Source: Anisodus tanguticus (lineage: Eukaryota > Streptophyta > Magnoliopsida > Solanales > Solanaceae). Taken from it: 64,000 nucleotides of DNA. The notes beneath the pieces were generated by a model, which did no database searches, was not told the origin of the DNA, and was given only the letters and a program-made list of their open reading frames with translations. Made by a program: the position numbers and the translations under genes. Of this stretch, positions 11,767 through 24,800 are shown in pieces. The stretch spans positions 12,624,001 through 12,688,000 of the forward strand of contig CM067557.1 in the NCBI GenBank assembly GCA_034509755.1, written 5' to 3'. Within the stretch, counting starts at the first letter, position 1. The number at the start of each line of letters is the position of its first letter.

Positions 11767-12896
11767 TGTTGGAAATTTGTCTTTGGCGGGAGTTGCGACC
11801 GACCAACTTTAACGGCTTAAACACTAGTGTTATGTATGTTGGAGAATCCGGTTCTTCACACATGCATGATCTACTAAGTACGTAGATAACCGTAGGGCCA
11901 AGAGTCGTCAAATTTCATTGAGAAATGAAAGAGATATTGGTCCACGAAGTGAGGTGTTTGAAGCATGGAAAAGTGTGGTATTGTGTTCAATTCTCCCTCA
12001 TCGGTGGAGGAAGAAAGAATTGTTGTGTATATAAGACTCAAAATTGGTTTGGGGTTTGGGACCCCAAGGGATATCCCATGTGTTTAAAGGAGGGAGAACC
12101 TAGATGTGCTTCGGTTCGAGGAAAGCCCACACGCGCGCCGCCGCCGCCCGTCCGGTCCGGGCCACGGGCTGTGCTTCTTCTGATATTATCTTTTTGGGCC
12201 AAAGAACTTTGTCAGATGTACAGTTTGATCCCAAAAGTTTCAGATGTACAGTTTGGACCAGAATTCTTTCATATGTACAGTTTGGTCCCTGAAGTTTTCA
12301 GAAAGTCAGAATTTGGGCAGACAGAACAGAAACGCCACAGCACTTAATTCAGCCATTTATTTTGGCTGAATTACTCCTCCTATAATGGCCAATCCGTTGG
12401 TCTTTCTCACCATTTATTTTGGTGACATTACTACCTCCATAATGTCCATTACTTGGCCAGTAATGACACTTATGGAGGCAGTTTTGCTGCTCCTCCCTCA
12501 CCTATATAAACAACCCCTTGTACCATTGTTGAGACACACTAAAACTACACGAAAATACACAAGCAAAAACAGTTCTTCCTACAACTTCCAAGCATCATTT
12601 CATTACTCAATATTCTTCACGGTAGCATTTGAGTTTCCTTTGCTCAATTGTTCAATTGCTGTTTTATCTTGGGAGACGAATTGTTCAGAACGTATAAAGG
12701 ATACATACGGGGCAATATTGTCTTAAAGACAGAGTGTCACACTCGACTCAGCAAACAAAAATAGTTTTTCAGTTTCCTTGTTGAATTGTAATTTTTCAGT
12801 TCTTGTATTACTTTGCAGTTACTTGTAATTCCCGTTTCATGCACCTTTGTAACCAACAAGTTTAGACAATATTCTGCTTACTGTAACTGCTATAAC
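11767..12896 (+). other. Probable 5' LTR and leader of copia 1
   Basis: This stretch directly precedes the copia 1 gag start. It begins TGTTGGAAATTTG, a plausible TG-type LTR end, and has a TATA-like CCTATATAAACAACC at about 12501. No clear primer binding site was found before the gag ATG at 12897, and no matching 3' LTR was found, so the LTR boundaries are not resolved. A short part (about 11905-11970) resembles 54690-54760. The 140-residue ORF at 11925-12347 has no protein-like features. Confidence 0.5.
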
Positions 12897-15478
12897 ATGG
12901 CTGGAAATATGACCGATGTTGTTGCTACTACTGCTGCCTCTCGAGGCAACGTTGCTGCATTCCCCGCCACTACCGCTACTGGCCAAGGTAGTAACACTGC
13001 TGCCTTCACTTTTGTTGCTGCTGCTGCTGCTACTGTTCAAGGAAGTAACACCGCTGCCTTCCCGACTACTGGTGCTACACCTTTTGCCTCACATCACCAT
13101 GATCGCCCTGAAAAATTCACGGGATCAGAGTTTAAGAGATGGCAGCAAAAGATGTTGTTTTACTTAACTGTAATGGGCATGGCCCAGTTCCTTACGGAAG
13201 ATCCTCCACAAGCTGGAGATGAAATGGACTCTTCGCCTGCTGAAACGGGTGAAGGGGGCCTTGGTATCTATGTCGTTAACGACATGAAGATGGTTCGTGA
13301 TGCGTGGAATCATAGCGATTTCATGTGTAAGAACTACATACTGAACTGCTTGACAGACCCTCTCTACACGGTCTATTGCACCGTTGGCACTGCCAAAGAG
13401 CTGTGGGATAAACTGCAAAAGAAGTACAACGCACAAGATGCGAGTACTAAGAAGTTCATCGTTGGAAAATTTCTAAAATTCCAAATAGTGGACAGTAAGA
13501 CAGTGATGTCCCAAGTCCAGGAATTCCAAATGATTTTACATCACCTGGATTTGGAAGGAATGAAATCAAACGAGCAGTTTTTGGTTGCATCGCTGATTGA
13601 AAAGTTACCACCTTCATGGAATGAGTTTATGAGTTACTTGAAACTCAAGACAAAGGAGATGACCTTTGAAGAGCTTATTATCAAACTGCAAATCCAGGAA
13701 GATAATAAGAAGACCTTGCCAAGGGGTAGACAACCTGCTGAGGCGAAGGCGAATCTGGCTGAGGCCAAAGGGAGCTCAAGCAAGAAGCGAAAGTTCCAGA
13801 AAGACGGCAAAGCCCCCGCAGCGGAGATGTTCAGAGGTAACTGTCACCACTGTGGGAAACCTGGTCATAGAATAAAGGAATGCCGCAAGCTCAAGACTGA
13901 GCAACAACAGAAAGCCAAGTCTAAAAGCAAGGCGCAAGCAAACGTCGTCAAAGACACACTCTTGGATGACATGATCGAGGAATTCTCTGCAGTGGTGCTA
14001 GAAGCCAACTTGGTTGAGAATCCAATTCAGTGGTGGATGGACACAGGTGCTACTAGGCACATTTGTTCCAACAAAGATGCCTTCTCCACGTACATACCAA
14101 TCGCTGACAAGAAGCTGTTCATGGGAAACAACGCTTCTTCTGACGTGCTGGGGGTTGGAAAGGTGGTCCTGAAGATGACTTCCGGCAAGGAACTTACTCT
14201 GAAGGAAGTGATGCACGTCCTAGAGATTAGAAGAAATTTAATTTCTGGACCTTTATTGGTTAATGCTGGTTTTAGGCTAGTGTTTGAATTCAATAAGTTT
14301 GTACTCACTAAAAATGGCACATTTGTGGGGAGAGACTTCGTTTGTGAAGGCCTCTTCAAAGTGAATGCCATGTCTGTATTGCATCCAAGTAATAAAGTTG
14401 AACCTTCTTCTTATTTGCTTGAGTCTTCTAATTTATGGCATCATAGATTAGGACACATAAACTACAAGTCTATTCAAAGGCTGGTAAAGATGGAGTTGTT
14501 GCAGTCTATCGACGTAAACCCTCAACATAAGTGTGAGGTGTGCGTAAAGGCAAAACTCAGCAAGCTTCCTTTTCGATCCGTCGAAAGGAATAGCGCTCCT
14601 CTAGAACTTATTCACACAGATATATGTGATTTGAAGTTTGCACAAACTAGAGGGGGAAACAAGTACTTTGTGACATTTATAGATGATATCACAAGGTATT
14701 GTTACCTTTACGTGTTGAAAAGTAAGGATGAAGCCTTTGAAGCGTTCCGACGTTACAAAGCAGAAGTTGAGAACCAACTGAGCCTACAAATTAAATCCAT
14801 TCGTAGCGTTAGAGGGGGAGAATATGTAGTGCCATTTGAGGAATACTGTGCCTAAGAAGGCATTATTCATCAAACGACGGCTCCATACTCACCTCAATCA
14901 AACGGTGTGGCGGAACGTAAGAACCGCACATTAAAGGAAATGATGAATGCCTTGCTTATCAATTCCGGTCTTCTCCAAAACATGTGGGGAGAAGCCGTCC
15001 TTACCGCTAATACGATTCTTAACAGAGTCCCACATAAGGGTAAGGAAAAAACTCCATATGAATCATGGAAAGGAAAGAAACCCACCTACAAATATTTTAA
15101 GGTGTGGGGGTTGTTTGACAAAGGTTGAAGTACCCAAGCCAAAGCAGGTCAAGATTGGGCCTAAGACTGTAGATTGCATATTCATCGGATATGCAAATAA
15201 CAGTAGTGCTTATCGCTTCTTAGTGCATAAGTCAGATATTCCAGATATCCACCAGGGTACAATAATGGAATCAAGGAATGCTCTATTCTTTGAAGGTACC
15301 TTTCCTAGAAAGGAAAAATACATAACCTTTCGGAAACGAAGTTATGCACAAAGCTCTCAAGAACCGGGAGTCCTTGACTGCCCGGATCTAAATGGTTCAG
15401 ATCTAGCGAATCTCAAGGTGGCTGAACATCCGGAATCTAGTGTTCCAGATTCTCAAAACTTGGAGACTCCAGAGATGG
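12897..15478 (+). pseudogene. Copia 1 gag-protease-integrase (5' part of a broken copia polyprotein)
   Basis: The ATG at 12897 (MAGNMTDVV) suits gag better than the upstream in-frame ATG at 12813. In order: Thr/Ala-rich start, UBN2-type gag (HHDRPEKFTGSEFKRWQQKM), CCHC knuckle at about 13842-13883 (CHHCGKPGHRIKEC), protease site WMDTGATRHIC at about 14035, GAG-pre-integrase (LWHHRLGHINYKS, CEVCVKAK) and integrase core (LIHTDICDLKF, FVTFIDDITRYCYLY). An in-frame TAA stop lies at 14853-14855, after which integrase homology continues in the same frame (APYSPQSNGVAERKNRTLKE). A one-base shift falls in the G run near 15105-15110. The frame is then cut at 15478 by the 13.1-kb insertion. The reverse transcriptase half resumes at 28591. 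Confidence 0.9.
15474..15478. repeat. Target site duplication GATGG, left copy
   Basis: GATGG in copia 1 sequence immediately before the LTR-type end TGTCACGACC; the same five bases resume copia 1 at 28591-28595. Confidence 0.9.
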
Positions 15479-17263
15479 TGTCACGACCCGACCCGACGGG
15501 CCGCGACTAACCGCCCTAATGACGTCATTATACTAACCTGTCACACATAATCCAACTAACCCTTAATGAGTCTGAAATTCGGCAGCATAACGTCGCAATA
15601 ACAACATATGCCAGGGTAGGCAAACCGACAAGGCTGCCTTTACCCCCGAATGCACCTGCCTCCTGAGGAGTCACAACTAGCCAACAAAATATAACAGACA
15701 AGCCGACAAGGCTCCCAACAGATGGTATAACAGGCAAGCCGACAAGGCTGCCAACAGATACTAACGTACATACATGGAAACACCCCCACACGGAATACAA
15801 TAGCATGACTGACCAAAACAGAGTCATAACCCTTACATAAGTACAACCCACCACTGTCTACAGACCTCTATAAGAAGAATAACGACATATGACGGGACAG
15901 GGCCCCGTCGTGCCCCTAAATACAAACAGAAGTCTAAAAGAGGTTCAGTACCAAAATGATAAAGCTCTGGATCAAATGAGTTTCCCAACCTGCTGAGTAG
16001 GAACCTAGGCCTGAGGTTCACCAAACTGAGAGCATGTACCTGCGGGCATGAAACGCAGCCCCCCTCCCCCGAGGAAAGGGGGGTCAGTACAAAATAATGT
16101 ACCGAGTATGTAAAACATGAAGTTTGTAAAAGAGATCATAAGTAGCCAACAGAAACAGGAGATCAGTATAAAAATCAGGATTCAAATCCAACTGTGCCAT
16201 AAACCATAAAAGTCAGCTGTGCCTTATAAAAATGAGAGTCAAGTCAGGAAAACATGTATGCATGTCCATATACATATATATACCTATAACGTAACCCGGC
16301 CCACTAATGCGGGACTCGGTGGAATCATATCATAACCCGGCCCATGCTGGGACTCGATAAAGTCATATCTCATCTATGGATCCATCCTACGTAACCCGGC
16401 CCTCTAGTGAGGGTCTCGGTGAATAATGCAAGGCTGTGCACGAATCGTAACCCGGCCCGGGACTCGGTGAGGTGAAGTAGTAACACTTAGCACGAGTAGA
16501 TATCATGAGTGCTATGCAAGTAAAAATTATCATTTGACTCTCAATAAAATCATTACAATAATGTCATAATAAACTCTTTGCTGAAAAATCATAGGCACTT
16601 CTCATAACAATCCTCTTTAGGAATTAAACTATATAAGAATTAAGTACGTCCGCCGTACTTTCATTAAATCATGCCAAAAAGAAAGAAGTAAGGGTTTCAC
16701 ATACCTCTTAGACGAACTAATCAACTCAATATTAGAGTATGCCTCGTTTTAGACCTTCAACCTAGTCGTCGAATTTATCTAAGTTCTGTGGGTCCTTGTA
16801 AGCTCAATGAATGATTATCTACATCATACGGACGAATTACATCACGATCGAATCAACACATTAAAACAGATTCTTAGGGACATTCTAACGAACACCTTGA
16901 ACGCGTAGAACCTATATTCTTCTATATCGAAATCTATGTAAGTAGTGAAACATCCAACTCTCTTAATCCTCCTTCTTATACTACTACAATCTCCAAAACA
17001 GTACCACAATTTCACATGCAATCCCAGTAACTCCCAATTACAGCAGTCCTAACGATACCCAACCCAAATTCGCATTTTCGACAATCGTATTTAGAACTAA
17101 TAGCAAGAATCAAGTCTAGAACTTGTACAAACTTAGAGAATAAGAAAGATTACCTCTCTTAAATGCAGTGACGAGTGTCGTCGAATCCGTCATCCCAAAC
17201 AGCTTCCGACAAAACTGAAACAGACCCCCAAATCGATTCGCGCCAGAATCCGATTGTATTCGA
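15479..17263 (-). repeat. LTR-C, truncated LTR copy of the LARD-like element
   Basis: It matches LTR-A and LTR-B closely from TGTCACGACC up to CGATTGTATTCGA, where both full copies go on with GGTTTCTTG. Here the sequence jumps to TTTCCCACTCCC, which in the full internal region lies at about 25032. About 700 bp of the LTR start (minus-strand sense) is missing. Confidence 0.88.
16290..16475. repeat. Four iterated CCGGCCC/GGG-CGG stem motifs in LTR-C
   Basis: AACCCGGCCC followed within a few bases by GGGACTCGGT or GGGTCTCGGT occurs four times, each able to form a GC-rich stem. The same set occurs in LTR-A (about 19085-19265) and LTR-B (about 26900-27085). Confidence 0.75.
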
Positions 17264-18307
17264 TTTCCCACTCCCTTAAGCAACTATTGACAAAATGTTT
17301 AGCATACGAATCTATTCCCTATTTAAGAGATAAAACGCAGGCTTGGGTTATTAGAACATTTTGCATTCTACATTAAGATACGCAAAGGCAATTACGGGGG
17401 AAATCTTAATCAAACATAAAAGATATCTAGGCAAGTCTAATTAACTGTTTAGAGGTAGTCCCACTGAGCAAAATTGGCGAAGATAGGTTCTAACACAAGT
17501 GATTTATACTCAACCCACATACTGTACAGGGACATTAACAGACCACCCTGTTCCGAAAGAAGTATGACCAAGACAGAATACATTTATACATAACATGGAT
17601 AGCATAACTCATAAGAAAAGTGGAACACATCAACTTAAACAGGGTAATATTACCACATGTAGAGGACCATCTATTCCTAAGCCCCATCCACAAGTAGGAC
17701 AACCCGTTAACGACTATCAACTACCTGCTGAACTAATTTCAAGGACTTATCCAGACAACTTGCTCCAGAGACAACAAACCTTACATGTACAATAGCAGCA
17801 ATTCTAATTTTTGGCATATCTCGTATTCCTTTTCATATAAACATAAGCATACCAAGGAGTCATCACAACTAATAGACTCCACATATACCATGTACTTTAA
17901 CCCAGATCAAACATAAGATATTTTACTCAAGAAGGCCTTCTATATCTAAGGTCTCAACGATTATCTAATATTCTAAGAGTCAAAAAAAAATATTCCATGT
18001 CCCAAGCTTACATTAATTCTTCCTGTATACGAGTAAGATAGTTTCTCATAACCTCGAATTCGTATTGCCTTTCTGCGCGCACGTCGCTTTCTTAGGAGGC
18101 ATAGTTGTAACACCTTAATACGTCAGAGAGGGAATAACCTAATAACATAGCTCTATCGCACGATCTTAGAGTAAGAAGAATAGAAACTAATCCTAAATGT
18201 CCGGCATCCTCCTGCGTATAAGTATGGTGCACAACATACCCATACACAAGACTCTACTAGACACGGTCTGTAGACATTCCGAGGACTAACTGCTCTGATA
18301 CCACTTT
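17264..18307 (-). repeat. Truncated second internal region of the LARD-like element
   Basis: It is nearly identical to 25032-26076, the PBS-proximal part of the full internal region. It contains no recognisable coding sequence. Only the PBS-proximal kilobase survives; the rest of this internal copy was lost together with the start of LTR-C. Confidence 0.87.
18292..18303 (-). other. Primer binding site for initiator tRNA-Met next to LTR-A
   Basis: On the minus strand this is TGGTATCAGAGC, the classic plant complement to the initiator tRNA-Met 3' end, four bases from the LTR end at 18308. Confidence 0.88.
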
Positions 18308-20778
18308 TGTCACGACCCGACCCGACGGGCCGCGACTAACCGCCCTAATGACGTCATTATACTAACCTATCACACATAATCCAACTAACCCTTAATGAGT
18401 CTGAAATTCGGCAAAGATAACGTCGCAATAACAACATATGCCAGGGTAGGCAAGCCGACAAGGCTGCCTTTACCCCCGAATGCACCTGTCTCTTGAGGAG
18501 TCACAACTAGCCAACACAATATAATAGACAAGCCGACAAGGCTGCCAACAGATACTAACGTACATACATGGAAACACCCCCACACGGAATACAATAGCAT
18601 GACTGACCAAAACAGAGTCATAACCCTTACATAAGTACAACCCACCACTGTCTACAGACCTCTATAAGAAGAATAACGACATATGATGGGACAGGGCCCC
18701 GTCGTGCCTCTAAATACAAACAGAAGTCTAAAAGAGGTTCGGTACCAAAATGATAAAACTCTGGATCAAAGGAGCTTCCCAACCTGCTGAGTAGGAACCT
18801 AGGCCTGAGGTTCACCAAACTGAGGGCATGTACCTGTGGGCATGAAACGCAGCCCCCCCTTCCCCGAGGAAAGGGAGGTCAGTACGAAATAATGTACTGA
18901 GTATGTAAAACATAAAGCTGTAAAAGAGATCATAAGTAGCCAACAAAAACAGGAAATCAGTATAAAAATCAGGATTCAAATCCAACTGTGCCATAAACCA
19001 TAAAAGTCAGCTGTGCCTTATAAACATGAGAGTCAAGTCAGGAAAACATGTATGCATGTCCATCTACATATATATACCTGTAACGTAACCCGGCCCACTA
19101 ATGCAGGACTCGGTGGAATCATATCATAACCCGGCCCATGCTGGGACTCGGTAAAGTCATATCTCATCTATGGATCCATCCTACGTAACCCGGCCCTCTA
19201 GTGAGGGTCTCGGTGAACAATGCAAGGCAGTGCACGAATCATAACCCGGTCCGGGACTCGGTGAGGTGAAGTAGTAACACTTAGCACGAGTAGATATCAT
19301 GAGTGCTATGCAAGTAAAAATTATCATTTGACTCTCAATAAAATCATTACAATAATGTCATAATAAACTCTTTGCTGAAAAATCATAGGCACTTCTCATA
19401 ACAATCCTCTTTAGGAATTAAACTATATAAGAATTAAGTACGCCCGCCATACTTTCATTAAATCATGCCAAAAAGAAAGAAGTAAGGGTTTCACATACCT
19501 CTTAGACGAACTAATCAACTCAATATTAGAGTATGCCTCGTTTTAGACCTTCAACCTAGTCGTCGAATTTATCTAAGTTCTGTGGGTCCTTGTAAGCTCA
19601 ATGAATGATTATCTACATCATACGGACGAATTACATCACGATCGAATCAACACATTAAAACAGATTCTTAGGGACATTCTAACGAACACCTTGAACGCGT
19701 AGAACCTATATTCTTCTATATCGAAATCTATGTAAGTAGTGAAACATCCAACTCTCTTAATCCTCCTTCTTATACTACTACAATCTCCAAAACAGTACCA
19801 CAATTTCACATGCAATCCCAGTAACTCCCAATTACAACAGTCCTAACGATACCCAACCCAAATTCGCATTTTCGACAATCGTATTTAGAACTAATAGCAA
19901 GAATCAAGTCTAGAACTTGTACAAACTTAGAGAATAAGAAAGATTACCTCTCTTAAATGCAGTGACGAGTGTCGTCGAATCCGTCATCCCAAACGACTTC
20001 CTTCCGACAAAACGAAACAGACCCCCAAATCGATTCGCGCCGAGAATCCGATTGTATTCGAGGTTTCTTGTTTAGCTTATGAGTTTCTAGGCTTGTTTTC
20101 GCCCTTGATTCTACTGGAAACAAAGCCCAGAACACCTTGACTTCTCCTTCGATTTGGTTATATGAAAGCTCCCGAAAATCCCTAATTTTTGGTCGAAATT
20201 TCAGAAACCCATCAACTGAGGCTTTACTTCTTCTGCCTGGAGTGCAACACATCGTTATCCATGGAAAGGTTCCTACAGATTCTTGATGAAGATGAAGATT
20301 GAAGAGATGGAAGTGAAGAAATGGGAAAAAAATGGAGAAGAAGGCCCTTATGGGCTGCTGATCTCGGTCGATCGATTTGGGGCTTAGCCACCCCCAAATC
20401 AATTATAAAATCTCACTTACCAACTCCCATTATAAATTGTCCCCTCCCTAATTAATTAATCCCACTATTAACTAATTAAACACACAATTAATTTTCCGGT
20501 CTCCAATTATTTAAATCCCGACGATTACTAAAATCCTCTCATGTCAATATCATAATTACCGTAATAAAAATACCAGTCTATACTCTCTTCGGGGACACAC
20601 AATTATTATTCAACCCCGTCGTCACTCTTACTAAATCCCAAAATTATTTCGGGATCACGCCCTTTTATATACTAATCCTCTTATTAATATTAACAAGTAC
20701 AACGAAAATTTTCCCGGGTCCGGGTCTACTCACCTACGTTACGAGTTCAACCGCTACTCGAAAATACGGGGTGTTACA
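18308..20778 (-). repeat. LTR-A, full LTR of the LARD-like element (2471 bp)
   Basis: It runs from TGTCACGACC to GTGTTACA on the plus strand. It is shared between two units: a PBS abuts it at 18292-18303 (5' LTR of the truncated unit), and a polypurine tract abuts its other end at 20779 (3' LTR of the full unit). It matches LTR-B almost throughout. The small ORFs in it repeat in all three LTRs and do not look like proteins. Confidence 0.9.
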
Positions 20779-20791
20779 TCCTTCCCTCCTT
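20779..20791 (-). other. Polypurine tract of the LARD-like element
   Basis: On the minus strand AAGGAGGGAAGGA directly precedes TGTAACACCCCG. It is preceded by GAGGACGAATGTTTCT, the same context as in the Tekay-like element at about 34445-34480. Confidence 0.85.
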
Positions 20792-21344
20792 AGAAACATT
20801 CGTCCTCGAATGCCGGTACGACAATTCTAACCTTTGACACCATACAAAAATAATACACCAATTGTTATTCCAATTCATCAAAAACAAGGGGTACGACATT
20901 CGGGATTAATTCAGACTATCTTTTAAACTGTGAGGCGGTACATATCAATTTATAACTACTTCTAAAGAAATAGACTCAAGTTTCATATGCGAACCAAAAT
21001 AAACACATCGTGACTACATTCTTTAAATTCAAACAATAGGTAAAGGAGGTAGAAGGTCCTAATATCTAATTTTAGAGTTCTATACGCAACATAGTTATTT
21101 ATAATAGCTCACACATCAATACAATTAGCCATATAACTGTTTTTATACTATTGCAGTTGATTCTTTTATTGCACTGGTTTTAGGCTAGAGTGTAGCAACA
21201 CAACTGCTAATTTTTCACTCTATCTTTGCCCAGAATTTTGCAGCAACAGCTGCTTCAAAATAAGGGCAGCAACATGTGTTTATGCATGGAACAACTTCTA
21301 CCAAACTGCAGCAGTGATTACAGTAGCAATAACGGCAAGCCAAT

Positions 21345-21845
21345 TAGCAGCCAAATAGCAGTCAAATGGTAGCCAACCAACAGCAGCAAGTGAGCTCAAC
21401 AACAGTCAAAATATCAGCCAGAACAGCAACTAAATAACAGCGGAAACTGAGCTCAAATAACAACCAAAATATTAGCCACAACAACAGCTAAATAACAGCA
21501 GAAACTGAGCTCAAATAACAGCCAAAATATCAGCCACAACAGCAGCTAAATAACAGCAGAAACTGAGCCCAAATAACAGCCAAAATATCAGCCACACAAC
21601 AAGAAATAACTAAATAACAGCAGAAACTGAGCTCAAATAACAGTCAAACATCAGCCAAACAGCAGCTAAATAACATCAGAAATTGAGCTCAAATAGCAGT
21701 CAAACATCAGCCAAACAACAGCTAAATAATCAGCAGGAACAGAGCTCAAATAACAGTCAAACATCAGCCAAAACAGCAGCTAAATAATCAGCAGGAACAG
21801 AGCTCAAATAACAGTCAAACATCAGCCAAACAGCAGCTAAATATG
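21345..21845. repeat. Minisatellite of about 58 bp, about eight units
   Basis: Each unit contains CAGCTAAATAACAGCAG, AACTGAGCTCAAATAACAG and a TCAAACATCAGCC or CAAAATATCAGCC part. The GAGCTCAA core (GAGCCCAA in one) can be counted eight times at a spacing of about 57-60 bp. Confidence 0.82.
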
Positions 21846-24800
21846 GTAGATAACTGCATCAGAAAATAACCATTATGCAACTAATGGAACACAACCATTA
21901 GTAATCAGAAACTGGAATTACAGACAGCAATGAACCAGTGCCCCTTTTTGGAACAACAACCACAACCTTAAAGTATAACCAAACAGTCCTAACAACAACT
22001 ATAAATGAGACAGAATGCAATAATTTTTTTTGCATTTACAGCACAGTAGATTAGCAGCCTTTTCAGCACCATAGGGCAGTCCCCCAAGGCTATATGTGCA
22101 GCAACTAATAATAACATCAACACATGACCACAATTTACCTCAAAAGCCCAACAGCCCTTCCCAATTTTTTTCAGCAGTCCAGGGCATCAGAACAACAGGT
22201 AGCAGCAACCAGTAAACAAACAACAACTATTACATCAGAATCCAGTATTTTAAGAGCCACATAAATCTTAACAAAGGATTTAGATAACTAGGAGAGCACA
22301 ATATGCTTGAAAATAGGATATTTGAGGCTGAAAAAGAGTAGCAATATCTGTCACAACAATAACATATGTTTAGAGTGCCACAGGGACAATAGTGGCAGCA
22401 ATAAAACAACAGCTAATCAGCAGCAACAAGACTAGTCTAAACATACTAGACATTTCATAAACAAGCTGGTCCTTAGGCAACATAAAAACAAGTAACTAAA
22501 TGCAACCTACTCTGGTTAGGTATGCAGAAATGGGGCTTGACCATGCTGAGCCTCTATTTCAAGCATAAACAGTCGGCACCTTAATTAGTACAGATTCATT
22601 TACCAAGTTCAGGTCTAGATTGGTTGTGCCACTCACCTATGGACATGGCTATGTAAAGCCTAACATCAAAAAAAAAATAAGCAACTTGAAATGCCAATAC
22701 TAAGTCAAACACCCCTTTATACCATAGTTAATAGACATAAAATACTTGCCGGATTAATCTTGCTTCAATATCTGCACCTAACCTATGATCACACTATATC
22801 CAGGGCCACAACAAATACCTTAAGAGGCTGCTCACCAACAGTTCACATAAGCAGAATTACAGGGTCCAGAAGAATTTTCTGAATCACCCCTTTAAAGGCT
22901 ATCATGCTGAAATTAGCCTAAGTTTATCATTTTAACTTGTTAGGAACACATGTCTACTAGCATAGTGGTTCTAAGCTTTTATTCCTAACTTATACATGCA
23001 CTTAAACTAGGTGGATTGGTTTACACATTGGCAATGATAACATGGATACATGAATGGGTGCAGAAATACTCTTTTCTAGGTATTCATAACATAACTTCAA
23101 AGTTCAGACCACATAAAGTTCAAGTTACAAGAACATAGATACAACAAGTACATACCTAAGAAAACAAATTAGGAACTAAACTTCCCTTTGGACATATCAC
23201 AACCTCTTGGGTTAGTGTTAAGCTCATAAGGTCCAATAATAAACTAAAATAAGTCCTTTGGTTTTTAAAAAAAGAAAATCCAGTTTATATCACAGTATGT
23301 ATCCATAGAAGTAACAAGATTAATAGCACAGACAGGACATCATGTAGTCATAATTGAAGCTAAACATGTCATTGGAGACCACATGTAGGCTACATCATTT
23401 CAAATTATTGGATACCACATGGAAAAACCAAAAACAGTGAGCCGACATATTCTCTAAGCTTATACTCAACCAAGGTTACTATTGTACTTATATGAAAAAT
23501 GTAATAGAAGCCACACCGGTCTTTTTACTATAACCAATAAGTTATAGGTTACTCCTAACTTTAGGTTAGATTTCTATCAAGTCAGAATTGTCTCTAACAA
23601 TACTAATCACTCCAAAATCAATCCAAACAAGGTTATTATCGCTTAACTTATGCATACAATAGTTTAAAAGTCATTTCATGATTCAACTAAAATTACACCA
23701 GACTATACAACAACCTTATCAATCAACATACAAAATCCACATATTCCTTTTTGATTAATCCAAACATATAACCATTTATTTAGGCATGCTTAGTCATATC
23801 TTCTAACATACCCCAAATCGAAAAGCAGTGCTCGGAATTTAGGTAATATTCATAATTCGCAATCATCACATAGGCTACCCTTTATCAATTCCCATCATAA
23901 TTAACATCACATAACCTCAACCATATCAACACACTTAACTCATTCTCTTCTAGTTTTAAATTATCATATCAGACGATATAAGACAAGTTTTGTTAAATAG
24001 GACAACTAATCTTGTTCTTAATTAGTGGCGCTTGTTTTAGGTAGATGATATGACCAAACGACTTACAGATAGCCACACGAGTTTCCAAAATAATAAATTG
24101 GTCATCACATTAATTTAAATAACCCATACATGCTAACCCAACTTCAATCCAACCTGCCAATCCATGTCATGCTAACCTCATCACTACTCACTTAATAACT
24201 TAACCAAATCGACAGAGGCAAGGGAATGCACCTAGTTGAGGAACTACTCAGATATTCATTTTTCATTCATTTCATTTTTTTTCCAACATGTGATTTAGAT
24301 ACCTATCAAAACTCAAATGATCTTATATTATCTACCAAATTTACATGAAAGGAGAAGGGGGTAGACACACTGCAGTAGCGGACATGGGAATAGGTGGACT
24401 TAACAGTTTGATTTAATCAACACCTAGATACAAAATATGGGCATATACAATCAACCAAACTGGATGCAGAGTTATGCACATAAGGAAGGGACAAGGTTAT
24501 TTTAAATAGTTATGTCCAGATGGGTATTCGACCACCTAAGACTATTGGGACATGCCAAGGATAGGTATGACCCTTTAACCAGCAAAACATACACCAAATA
24601 GGCTCCTAAGCTATCCTTCAGATCACGACGGCACTTAAACAAGACACATATCCATTTCAAAGTCATTAGGTGATCCTATCATAATTATAACAACATTCTT
24701 ATGCTAAATCTTAGTTCCCTTATTATAGGCAGATAAATAAATAAATAAAAACATTAAGCCCTTCAATCATTTAAACGGGTCATACAAGGTCAAATAACCC

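Noticed and set aside
11925..12347. 140-residue ORF
   Set aside because: Falls in the presumed copia 1 LTR/leader; its Pro/Arg-rich part comes from a GC-rich patch.
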